From an uncultured Oscillibacter sp. (GTDB lineage: Bacteria; Bacillota_A; Clostridia; Oscillospirales; Oscillospiraceae): 5,334 nt of DNA. Shown here piece after piece: positions 1 through 4,736 of this stretch. The position numbers and the translations under genes were made by a program. How positions within the stretch are numbered: the first letter of the stretch is position 1; each line of letters starts with the position of its first letter. Location of the stretch: the NCBI GenBank assembly GCA_948902155.1, contig CAQVQZ010000147.1, positions 1 to 5,334 of the forward strand, read 5' to 3'. Below the pieces are notes generated by a model. That model saw nothing but the letters and a program-made list of their open reading frames with translations. It had not been told where the DNA came from and did not search any database.

Positions 1-41
1 AGAAAATAGAGAATGACGGTGCGGGCAAAGGCGGTCATCAT
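1..41 (-). CDS. Probable DUF421/YetF-family membrane protein, N-terminus only
   Basis: Only the first 13 codons plus two bases lie in the window, reading MMTAFARTVILYF on the minus strand. The start is the ATG at 41, chosen because an AAGGAGG site (complement of 50-56) sits 8 nt upstream; the next codon is also ATG and would leave 11 nt. The peptide resembles the start of DUF421 (YetF-like) membrane proteins, which open with a short x-F-x-R-T-x-x-L-Y-x motif leading into the first transmembrane helix. That family is widespread in Firmicutes, and its biochemical role is poorly defined. The gene diverges from the sigma factor at 173. The family call rests on 13 residues and is an inference; the existence of a gene start here is much safer. 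Confidence 0.55.
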   Translation of the reverse strand, partial: MMTAFARTVILYF

Positions 42-49
42 AGGCGTTT

Positions 50-56
50 CCTCCTT
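50..56 (-). promoter_or_regulatory. Ribosome binding site of the DUF421-like gene
   Basis: On the minus strand this reads AAGGAGG, a full match to the anti-Shine-Dalgarno core, 8 nt before the ATG at 41. It decides the first of two adjacent ATG codons as the start. Confidence 0.7.
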
Positions 57-116
57 TTTTCAGGAGTATCTGCCGTTTGGGGGCTTGCTATTCTTTTCAA
101 AATTTTTTAAAAAAGC

Positions 117-145
117 GGAAACCTTTCGGCAGGCTGAAACGTTGA
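117..145 (+). promoter_or_regulatory. Putative ECF-type autoregulatory promoter of the sigma operon
   Basis: GGAAAC (117-122, followed by CTTT) and CGTTGA (140-145) are separated by 17 nt. This resembles the TGAAAC / CGTC pattern recognised by Bacillus SigW/SigX-type ECF sigma factors and differs from a sigma-A promoter. Initiation would fall near 152, giving a leader of about 20 nt that contains the GGAGG of the sigma gene. An A/T run (97-114) lies directly upstream and could act as an UP-like element. Placement just before an ECF sigma gene fits autoregulation, which is common in the family. The promoter match is by eye. Confidence 0.55.
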
Positions 146-172
146 ATAGACAGAAGGAAGGAGGCGGCGGAG

Positions 173-712
173 ATGCTGGCGGGTTACGTGCTCCAGTTGG
201 ACAGCGGCGGGGACCGGAAGCGGTTTGCCCGGCTCTACAAAAAAACGCGGGGGACCCTCACCCGGCTGGCCGCGCAGGTCCTGGGTCCTGGACCCAGGGC
301 GGAGGACGCGGTACACGACGGGTTCGTGAAGCTCATCCGCAGCTTCGACCAGCTCCGGGACCGGCCCGAGGACCAGCTGGAACGCTGGCTGATGGTGGTG
401 GTCCGGACCACGGCGCTGGACATGCTCCGGAAAGAGGGCCGGGAGACGGACCTGGACTCCACCGCCTGGGAGCCCAGCGTGCCGCCGGACCTGGGGGAGT
501 TCCAGACGCTGGTGGCCCTGATCCGGAGCATGCCGGAGGAATACCGGCAGGTGCTGGAACTGCGGTTTGTGGCGGAGTGGAGTCTGGCGGATATCGGGCG
601 GGAATTGGGCCTGACGGAGGGCGCGGTGAAGAGCCGGGTCTTCCGGGGGCGGAAGCTGCTCATCGACGCGCTGCGAAAGGAGGGGTATTCGGATGGACGG
701 TCCTGTGTTTGA
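173..712 (+). CDS. ECF-family RNA polymerase sigma-70 factor
   Basis: A 179-aa protein with the minimal ECF architecture, sigma region 2 and region 4 without regions 1 or 3. Region 2 spans about residues 14-86 and includes RAEDAVHDGFVKLIRSFDQL and the RWLMVVVRTTALDMLRK helix. A linker of about 25 residues follows, then region 4 at about 111-168, with the helix-turn-helix SLADIGRELGLTEGAVKSR at 137-155 preceding RGRKLL. Length is typical for ECF factors. The start is supported by GGAGG (160-164), 8 nt upstream of the ATG. The stop overlaps the next gene by 20 bp, so the two are translationally coupled. The neighbour is a DUF4179-type transmembrane protein, the usual partner arrangement for an ECF factor and its membrane-bound regulator. 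The protein would direct RNA polymerase to a small regulon when released; the stimulus cannot be read from the sequence. The ECF-like promoter at 117-145 suggests that it transcribes itself. Confidence 0.93.
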   Translation: MLAGYVLQLDSGGDRKRFARLYKKTRGTLTRLAAQVLGPGPRAEDAVHDGFVKLIRSFDQLRDRPEDQLERWLMVVVRTTALDMLRKEGRETDLDSTAWEPSVPPDLGEFQTLVALIRSMPEEYRQVLELRFVAEWSLADIGRELGLTEGAVKSRVFRGRKLLIDALRKEGYSDGRSCV

Positions 713-1793
713 CGCCATGCTGAAAAACGCGCTGGAGGAGGCCCTCCGGCTGGACGCGGAAGCGGCCCCCGCCGCCCCGCCGCCCTCCTGGCGGCAGAGG
801 AGGCGGATGCGGCGTCTGCTGGCGGGCGGCGGCGAAGCCGGGACGGGACGGCGCATCCCCGCCCGGTGGGCGGCGGCGGCCATCATTGCGGCGCTGCTCA
901 CCGGCGTGGGGGCCGCGGGCCTCGCGCTGGGAAGCGGGGAGTGGTTCCGGCAGATGTTTGAGGGCAGCTATTGGTCGGAGAAATACGGAGGCGCGGCGAA
1001 CACGCAGCAGCTGCTGGACATGGGGGCGAAGACATCCTCCGCGCCTGTGGAGGCCGGCGGACTGCGGTTCGAGATGCTGGACGCGGTGTTTGACGGGCAG
1101 ACGGTGATGGCCTCCCTCCGGATGACCGTGCTGGACTCCGGCCTGCTGGAACGGCTGGAGGCGTCCGACGGCACGCTGCTGCTGATGTCGGCGGCGGTCT
1201 GTTCGGAGGAGGGAGAGGAGCTGGAATCCTCCCGCTGCGACCTCCGGTCCTGGAAGACGCCGGAGGAACTGCTGCCGGGGCAGGAGCTGGAAGAAGGGCA
1301 GTACGCCCTGCTGCTTTCCGCCTCGGGGGACTCCCTGAGCGCAGGGGGGCGCTACAGCCTTCGGTTGGGGGATCTGACCCTCTTTCCCAAGAACTTTGGC
1401 TTCGGAGACGTGCTGGGGACGGGGCCCTGGACGCTGCCCTTGATCCTCCGGCCCACGGAGGTCATCCACCTGGAGCCGAACCGGGCCTGCCGGGTCAACG
1501 GCGTGGACTGGGTGCTGGAGGAGCTGACCCTCTCGCCGCTGACTCTGCGGATGTCCCTCCGGTGCCTGGCGGAGGACGAGCGGGCGGCCCAATGGATGCC
1601 CTACCGGGATTTGGAGATCAATATGGTAACCGGCGAGATCGTGAGCCGGGTCGGCCTGTCCGGCAGATCGGCCCGGGGGTCCCGGCAGGTCAGCGTCCGG
1701 ATGGATTTCCCCATGCCCCTGGACCTGGACCAGGTGGACCATATCCATGTGTGCGGAGAGGACATCTATCTGAACGAGGGCCTGTTCACATAA
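693..1793 (+). CDS. Membrane-anchored DUF4179-like protein, putative anti-sigma factor
   Basis: A 366-aa protein starting at the ATG at 693, with GAAAGGAGG (675-683) 9 nt upstream, inside the end of the sigma gene. Residues 1-55 form a charged, Ala/Pro-rich cytoplasmic segment ending in basic residues (WRQRRRMRRLL). Residues about 58-80 are a single transmembrane helix (WAAAAIIAALLTGVGAAGLALG). The remaining 280 or so residues are a predicted extracytoplasmic domain with alternating beta-type sequence (LRFEMLDAVFDGQTVMASLRM). This layout and the pairing with an ECF factor match the DUF4179 proteins of Clostridia, which are thought to act as sigma regulators. No zinc-binding anti-sigma motif (HxxxCxxC) is present in the cytoplasmic part, so sequestration of the sigma factor is inferred from context. 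The last five codons and the TAA lie inside a 162-bp palindrome starting at 1777, so the native C-terminus may have been altered. Confidence 0.8.
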   Translation: MDGPVFDAMLKNALEEALRLDAEAAPAAPPPSWRQRRRMRRLLAGGGEAGTGRRIPARWAAAAIIAALLTGVGAAGLALGSGEWFRQMFEGSYWSEKYGGAANTQQLLDMGAKTSSAPVEAGGLRFEMLDAVFDGQTVMASLRMTVLDSGLLERLEASDGTLLLMSAAVCSEEGEELESSRCDLRSWKTPEELLPGQELEEGQYALLLSASGDSLSAGGRYSLRLGDLTLFPKNFGFGDVLGTGPWTLPLILRPTEVIHLEPNRACRVNGVDWVLEELTLSPLTLRMSLRCLAEDERAAQWMPYRDLEINMVTGEIVSRVGLSGRSARGSRQVSVRMDFPMPLDLDQVDHIHVCGEDIYLNEGLFT

Positions 1794-1938
1794 GGCCAAA
1801 CGCACGCCTTCCCGGCAAATTTTGCCGTCTGCTGCGTTAAAAATTTTTGACGTACGTCAGTACGCCTGCAAATTTTTGCCTTGCATCCGGCGAAAATTTG
1901 CCGGGAATCCGCGCATTTGTCTTATGTGAACAGGCCCT
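1777..1938. repeat. 162-bp long palindromic element (possible MITE/REP-like repeat)
   Basis: The two ends are perfect 18-bp inverted repeats, AGGGCCTGTTCACATAAG (1777-1794) and its complement (1921-1938). Pairing continues inward with a few mismatches and compensating one-base bulges through TTCCCGGCAAATTTT (1809-1823) and its partner (1892-1907). At the exact centre CGTAC/GTACG (1851-1855 and 1860-1864) closes a 4-nt loop. The core also holds the 12-bp palindrome TGACGTACGTCA (1848-1859), which is offset from the symmetry centre, and four A/T boxes of the type GGCAAATTTTTGCC. There is no room for a gene in it. It overlaps the last five codons and the stop of the upstream CDS. No clear target-site duplication flanks it (left flank ACG, right flank AGG). 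It is too long and symmetric for an ordinary terminator; a non-autonomous mobile element is my preferred reading. Confidence 0.85.
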
Positions 1939-1950
1939 AGGGAATTTTGA

Positions 1951-1994
1951 AAGCGGAATCCGGAACGTTTGTTCTGGATTCCGCTTGCGTTTTT
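1951..1994 (+). terminator. Intrinsic terminator of the sigma/DUF4179 operon
   Basis: A 16-bp stem (1951-1966 with 1971-1986, AAGCGGAATCCGGAAC against GTTCTGGATTCCGCTT, containing one G-T pair) closes a GTTT loop. It is followed by GCG and a run of five T (1990-1994). It lies 157 nt after the stop codon because the palindromic element sits between them. It would end operon transcription before the promoter of the 2059 gene. Confidence 0.88.
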
Positions 1995-2013
1995 AGGGGG
2001 AGCGTGTTAGAAT
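1985..2013 (+). promoter_or_regulatory. Extended -10 promoter of the 219-aa hypothetical gene
   Basis: TGTTAGAAT (2005-2013) is an extended -10 (TGn plus TAGAAT). Seventeen nt upstream, TTGCGT (1985-1990) is a weak -35 that overlaps the 3' arm and T-run of the terminator. Initiation near 2020 would leave a leader of about 39 nt with GGAGG at 2049-2053. The call is by eye. Confidence 0.55.
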
Positions 2014-2058
2014 AGGGAGAAATTCGATTTCCTGAGCCGGAAGGCGTCGGAGGTATCT

Positions 2059-2718
2059 ATGCTGCCCACCACGCGAATGAAGTATCTGTATGAGAGTCCC
2101 CTGCCGCCCATGGCGCTGACGGACTACGAGGCCATGAGCAAATTTCTGAACCAGGGGGCCCAGCGGTGCAAGGTCTCCGGGCGGAACTTCGACCTGTTTT
2201 TAGATTGGGTCATCCACGCGCTGACGGTGAGCCTGACGGCGGACAGCGCTTCCCGGATTTTCCTGCCCAAGACAAAGACGGGGCCCTTCGTGCTGGACGA
2301 CCTGATTCCCATCTCCGGACTGGTCCCGGCCGGGGAGCGGCGGCTGAACCTGGGGGAGTGCAATCTCATCGCCCCGGTGTGGAACAACAGCGATCTGGAG
2401 ACGGCGCTGGAGTCCTTCTATGACAGCAAGTTCGCCGGGCTGGACATCGAGAGGCCCTTCAGCGGGGCCTACATCGAGGAGCTGCGTCTGGCGGTGATCG
2501 ACGAAGACGTGGACGTGCCCAACGTGCTGCGGGTCTGGAGCCGTGGGAGCGTCCGGCTGCCGTCCTACTCCCTCAAGGACCTGGAGCCGGTCCTCAGCAC
2601 CGACGGGGAGACGTGGTACATCCAGGACGAGAAGGGGGAGCGGGAGACGCCGGTGCTGGAGTCCCGCATGGCGGCGCTCTACAACTGCGGCCTGCGGCGC
2701 TACTGCGGGAGGCCGTGA
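2059..2718 (+). CDS. Hypothetical protein, 219 aa, family not recognised
   Basis: The reading frame is open for 219 codons with the GC-rich third positions of its neighbours, and starts at an ATG with GGAGG (2049-2053) 5 nt upstream. I do not recognise the family. The protein is soluble-looking, with no signal peptide or transmembrane segment. It has an alpha-helical N-terminal part (residues 20-65, including LFLDWVIHALTVSLTAD), a central beta-rich part with Pro and Gly turns (GPFVLDDLIPISGLVPAGERRLNLGECNLIAPVW, about 75-108), an acidic stretch (ELRLAVIDEDVDVP) and a C-terminal end with two Cys (C210, C216). Its own promoter and the terminator upstream make it a separate transcription unit. 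Its 3' end overlaps the convergent gene at 2700-2909 by 19 bp, with no terminator between them. Confidence 0.8.
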   Translation: MLPTTRMKYLYESPLPPMALTDYEAMSKFLNQGAQRCKVSGRNFDLFLDWVIHALTVSLTADSASRIFLPKTKTGPFVLDDLIPISGLVPAGERRLNLGECNLIAPVWNNSDLETALESFYDSKFAGLDIERPFSGAYIEELRLAVIDEDVDVPNVLRVWSRGSVRLPSYSLKDLEPVLSTDGETWYIQDEKGERETPVLESRMAALYNCGLRRYCGRP

Positions 2719-2909
2719 CGGCGGGCCGCGCCGGAGCGGAGGCGGTCGATTTGGAGCTGGACGTCCGTCAAGGCGGCGGTCAGCTCCGCCTGGGCCGCCG
2801 TGTCCCGGAGCTGGACGGCCAGGAGCATGCGCATGTTCAGGGAGCGCTGTTCCTCCAGCAGGGCGTTCAGGGTGACGGCCCGGTTTTCGGAGAGGTGTTT
2901 GGGTTCCAT
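2700..2909 (-). CDS. Small helical hypothetical protein, 69 aa
   Basis: A longer open frame continues upstream to 3230, but the real start is very likely the ATG at 2909, because AGGAGG (complement of 2915-2920) lies 5 nt before it. The residues further upstream are low-quality, Arg/Ser/Pro-rich sequence typical of untranslated DNA. The 69-aa product (MEPKHLSENRAVTLNALLEE at its start) is predicted almost wholly helical, with heptad-like Leu spacing from residue 12 to 58 (LNALLEEQRSLNMRMLLAVQ and ALTDVQLQIDRL), consistent with a short coiled coil. It has no signal peptide or Cys. Its basic tail (SGAARRHGLPQ) is encoded opposite the end of the 219-aa gene. Function unknown. A TATCAT (complement of 2941-2946) is a possible -10, but no good -35 accompanies it. 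Confidence 0.65.
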   Translation of the reverse strand: MEPKHLSENRAVTLNALLEEQRSLNMRMLLAVQLRDTAAQAELTAALTDVQLQIDRLRSGAARRHGLPQ

Positions 2910-3242
2910 GGGGTCCTCCTGTTTTGGGGTGTTGGAGCGTATGATAGCGGAGGAAGCTGAAAGGGGGCTGAAAGGCGGGGGATTTCTCCGCCGGGCGCTG
3001 CGGCGGTTCCTGGGGGAAGAACCCTCTGTCATGTCCTCAGAAGAAACTCCGCCCCTGCCTGACAGCGGGGACTTCACTCTGCTCCGTTCCTTTCCCCTCT
3101 TCCCACAAAACCTGCGATTTTGCTGGGGCCCCATGCAGATACCATCCCCCTTTTCAAGGGAGGTAAGGCGGCGGTCTGAACAAAATAACATCGCTTTCCA
3201 GTCCGCTCTTATCTTATCTCCAATTTCCAAGAACCGTCCCCC
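2910..3242. other. 333-bp stretch without a convincing gene
   Basis: Between the 69-aa gene and trmO, open frames exist on both strands but lack ribosome sites and have poor composition. The stretch holds the ribosome site of the 69-aa gene, the direct repeat GCTGAAAG (2955-2962, with an overlapping variant at 2967-2974) and a small CTCCCTT/AAGGGGG hairpin (around 3145-3162). That hairpin resembles the end hairpin of the repeat at 4023. At the trmO end is GAACCGTCCCCC (3231-3242). No T-rich intrinsic terminator for trmO was found on the minus strand. Confidence 0.6.
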
Positions 3243-3926
3243 TCAAAGAATCTCCTGCACCCGCAGGACCTCCCCCTCCACAGTAAACCGGACCTCCAGC
3301 CCGGCGAAGCCAAAGCCATAGACCCGCTCCGGGTCCTCCTGATACCGGGGCCGGGGGTCCAGGCCCAGCACCGCCTTCAGGGCTTCCTGCCGGGATTCCG
3401 GCACCTTCTCCAACAGCTCCGGCGGAATTTCCACCGCCAGCGTCTCCCTAGAGGGCACGGCGGCAAAGCCCCCTGTGGCCGACGGCAGGCAGTCCGCGTA
3501 GGGCAGGTAGGGCTTGATATCCAGAATCGGGGTGCCGTCCACCAAATCCGCCCCACGCACCCGCAGGGCCGGGCCCCATTCCGTCTCCTCCACCCCCGCC
3601 AGGGCCACGACGGACAAGGCGATGGGATTGGGCCGGAAGGGGGAGCGGGTGGCGAACACCCCCAGCCGGGCGTTCCCCCCCAGCCGGGGCGGGCGGACCG
3701 TAGGGGACCAGCGGCCCTCCCGGACCGTCTGGTGGAACACCCAGATCAGCCACAGGTGGGAAAAGCCCTCCAGTCCCCGGAGGGCGTCCGGGTTCCGGTA
3801 CTCCGGTTCGAACACGACCAAAGACTCCAGCGACTCCACCAGCCCGCTCTGGCGGGGCACACCGAATTTGCTGGCAAAATCGCTATGGATGCGGGCGATG
3901 GTTTTCATGGCAAATTCCTGCGCCAT
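3243..3926 (-). CDS. trmO: tRNA (N6-threonylcarbamoyladenosine(37)-N6)-methyltransferase TrmO
   Basis: A 227-aa member of the TrmO (TsaA/YaeB, UPF0066) family, which methylates N6 of t6A37 in threonine tRNAs (m6t6A) using S-adenosylmethionine and improves decoding. Signature segments are in order: KFGVPRQSGLV (20-30), FEPEYRNPDALRGLEGFSHLWLIW (39-62), the SAM-site block VRPPRLGGNARLGVFATRSP and FRPNPIALS (77-105), and DGTPILDIKPYLPYAD (130-145). The C-terminal extension has the family's DPRPRYQEDPERVYGFGF (190-207). Length fits the bacterial two-domain form (about 235 aa in E. coli). The start is the ATG at 3926, because AGGGAGG (complement of 3934-3940) sits 7 nt upstream; a GTG at 3932 is only 1 nt from it. 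It has its own promoter and no operon partner here. The enzyme is cytoplasmic; the family assignment is safe. Confidence 0.95.
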   Translation of the reverse strand: MAQEFAMKTIARIHSDFASKFGVPRQSGLVESLESLVVFEPEYRNPDALRGLEGFSHLWLIWVFHQTVREGRWSPTVRPPRLGGNARLGVFATRSPFRPNPIALSVVALAGVEETEWGPALRVRGADLVDGTPILDIKPYLPYADCLPSATGGFAAVPSRETLAVEIPPELLEKVPESRQEALKAVLGLDPRPRYQEDPERVYGFGFAGLEVRFTVEGEVLRVQEIL

Positions 3927-3952
3927 AGGCACGCCTCCCTTTCATGCCGCCT

Positions 3953-3958
3953 ATTATA
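3953..3958 (-). promoter_or_regulatory. trmO promoter -10 element
   Basis: On the minus strand 3953-3958 is a perfect TATAAT, inside TGGTATATAAT, which also allows an overlapping TGG-TATATA extended -10. The -35 position (around 3976-3981, TTCCCT) matches poorly. Initiation near 3946 gives a leader of about 20 nt containing AGGGAGG. Confidence 0.6.
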
Positions 3959-4022
3959 TACCAGGATGGGGGAAAAGGGAAGGGGATGTAAAACTGCTGT
4001 CTTTACGTTCAGGATTTCTATA

Positions 4023-4212
4023 CTTGCCTCCCTTCGCAAAGGGAGGTGGCATTTGCTTCGCAAATGCCGGAGGATTTTCCCCTCTCCAGGTGCTGTGTGC
4101 AATATCTAGAGAAAGGATTTCCCTCTCCAAGTGCTGCGTGCGATACTTTAGAGAAGAAAACCCTCAGTCACCGCCTCCGGCGGTGCCAGCACCCTTTGTG
4201 AAGGAGGCCAAG
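4023..4212. repeat. 190-bp structured intergenic repeat with long imperfect terminal inverted repeats
   Basis: The left arm (4023-4085) and the complement of the right arm (4150-4212) align over about 60 nt: CTTG-CCTCCCTTCGCAAAGGG against CTTGGCCTCCTTCACAAAGGG, ending in GGAGGATTTTC against TGAGGGTTTTC. Each arm folds on itself. The left arm has CCTCCCTT/AAGGGAGG (4027-4046) and GGCATTTGC-ttc-GCAAATGCC (4048-4068). The right arm has CACCGCC-tcc-GGCGGTG (4169-4185) and CCTT/AAGG (4193-4204). Between the arms are two tandem units of 41 bp (4077-4158). I associate sequences of this type with multi-copy intergenic repeats in gut Clostridia, but that is memory rather than a search. It lies between the lipoprotein gene and trmO and has no coding potential. 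Confidence 0.75.
4077..4158. repeat. Two tandem 41-bp units, each able to form a hairpin
   Basis: The units 4077-4117 and 4118-4158 agree at about 32 of 41 positions by eye. Each contains CTCTCC, a short stem strand, a conserved GTGCTG(T/C)GTGC-type loop region and AGAG. In unit 1, AGGT (4088-4091) pairs with ATCT (4104-4107) through one G-T pair. In unit 2, AAGT (4129-4132) pairs fully with ACTT (4145-4148). The outer CTCT/AGAG pairs are kept in both. Sequence differences therefore preserve pairing. Confidence 0.6.
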
Positions 4213-4252
4213 ACGGTGGCACATGGAACGGAATAACATTCGATGTAAGGCA

Positions 4253-4283
4253 GACTGCCGGACGGAGAACTCCACCGGCAGTC
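4253..4283 (-). terminator. Hairpin just after the lipoprotein gene, possible terminator without a T-run
   Basis: GACTGCCGG (4253-4261) pairs perfectly with CCGGCAGTC (4275-4283), with an inner GGAG/CTCC (4264-4267 and 4270-4273). It starts 8 nt beyond the lipoprotein stop codon on the minus strand. The sequence after it is TGCCTTACATC, so the T-run of a classical intrinsic terminator is missing. A second small hairpin (ACAT-tcg-ATGT, 4237-4247) follows. It may be a weak terminator or a 3'-end stabiliser. Confidence 0.45.
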
Positions 4284-4291
4284 CAGGAAAC

Positions 4292-4675
4292 TTAGAACCC
4301 GTCCACAGCCCGGCCGACGGCGTTTCCAGCGTCGTCCAGGGCGCTTCTGGCGTCGTCCACCAGAGAGCCGCCGTTGGAACCGTTGGAGCCGTTGACCGCG
4401 CCGTCGGTGACCGCGCCGCCGACGGCGGAACCGCCGTTGACGGAGCCGGTGCCGCCGTTCACAGAACCCGTGCCCCCGTTGACGGAGCTGCCGCCGTTGG
4501 CGGAATCCGTGCCGCTGTTGACGGTGCCGTTGTTCCCGCCGACGAAGCCGTCTTCGGCGGAGCCGCCGGAGATCATGCCGTCGCTGCCGCCGCCGTTTTG
4601 GCTGTCGCCGCCGCAGGCCGTCAGGCTGAAGGCCAGCAGCAGGGACACCAGCAGAAACATCACAATGTTTTTCAT
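4292..4675 (-). CDS. Small Gly/Ser/Asn-rich lipoprotein with C-terminal amphipathic helix
   Basis: A 127-aa protein. Residues 1-20 are a lipoprotein signal peptide (MKN, then a hydrophobic core FLLVSLLLAF) ending in the lipobox LTAC, so C21 would be lipidated and the mature protein tethered to the outer face of the membrane. Residues 22-104 are low-complexity Gly/Ser/Asn with Asp/Glu. They include tandem heptapeptides SVNGGTG (64-70 and 71-77) and a third partial copy SVNGGS (78-83), then degenerate AVGG/AVTDGAVNG repeats. Residues 105-127 (LVDDARSALDDAGNAVGRAVDGF) form a likely amphipathic helix with Val/Leu/Ala on one face. The start is supported by AAGGAG (complement of 4684-4689), 8 nt before the ATG. 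I know of no assigned function for such proteins; a surface spacer or envelope-associated role is conjecture. The repeat tract could vary in length by slippage. Confidence 0.82.
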   Translation of the reverse strand: MKNIVMFLLVSLLLAFSLTACGGDSQNGGGSDGMISGGSAEDGFVGGNNGTVNSGTDSANGGSSVNGGTGSVNGGTGSVNGGSAVGGAVTDGAVNGSNGSNGGSLVDDARSALDDAGNAVGRAVDGF

Positions 4676-4704
4676 AAGATACGCTCCTTCTTCCGATTTT
4701 GAAA

Positions 4705-4730
4705 CCCGTCCGCCGGAGCCGGCGGGCGGG
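4705..4730 (-). promoter_or_regulatory. GC-rich hairpin in the lipoprotein leader, attenuator-like
   Basis: On the minus strand CCCG-c-CCGCCGG pairs with CCGGCGG-a-CGGG across a very short loop: 7 bp, one mismatch, then 4 bp. It is followed by TTT and, 12 nt later, the AAGGAG of the lipoprotein gene. A very stable hairpin immediately before a ribosome site can act as an attenuator or roadblock; no alternative fold is obvious. Confidence 0.45.
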
Positions 4731-4736
4731 CCTCAC

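Noticed and set aside
57..120. Sigma-A promoter for the DUF421-like gene on the minus strand
   Set aside because: TTGAAA is present, but no -10 hexamer falls at 16-18 nt spacing.
107..901. Minus-strand frame opposite the sigma factor
   Set aside because: Antisense shadow; the plus strand encodes clear sigma region 2 and region 4 motifs.
660..1805. Long minus-strand frame opposite the DUF4179-like gene
   Set aside because: Antisense frame produced by GC-rich codon bias; the plus-strand gene has a coupled ribosome site, a transmembrane helix and an operon partner.
2910..3230. N-terminal extension of the 69-aa minus-strand protein
   Set aside because: The AGGAGG five bases before the ATG at 2909 and the poor composition upstream place the start at 2909.
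2800..3321. Plus-strand frame of 173 codons, with an internal ATG at 2941
   Set aside because: No Shine-Dalgarno before any start, it overlaps both the 69-aa gene and trmO in antisense, and its protein looks like random Arg/Pro/Ser-rich sequence.
3927..3932. GTG start for trmO two codons upstream
   Set aside because: It is only 1 nt from the AGGGAGG ribosome site; the ATG at 3926 has the proper 7-nt spacing.
4077..4158. CRISPR-like repeat pair
   Set aside because: Only two imperfect units directly abutting, with no spacers and no cas genes nearby.
4223..4702. Plus-strand Ala/Val/Asp-rich frame opposite the lipoprotein gene
   Set aside because: Antisense shadow of the repeat tract without a ribosome site; the minus-strand frame has a proper lipoprotein signal and start.
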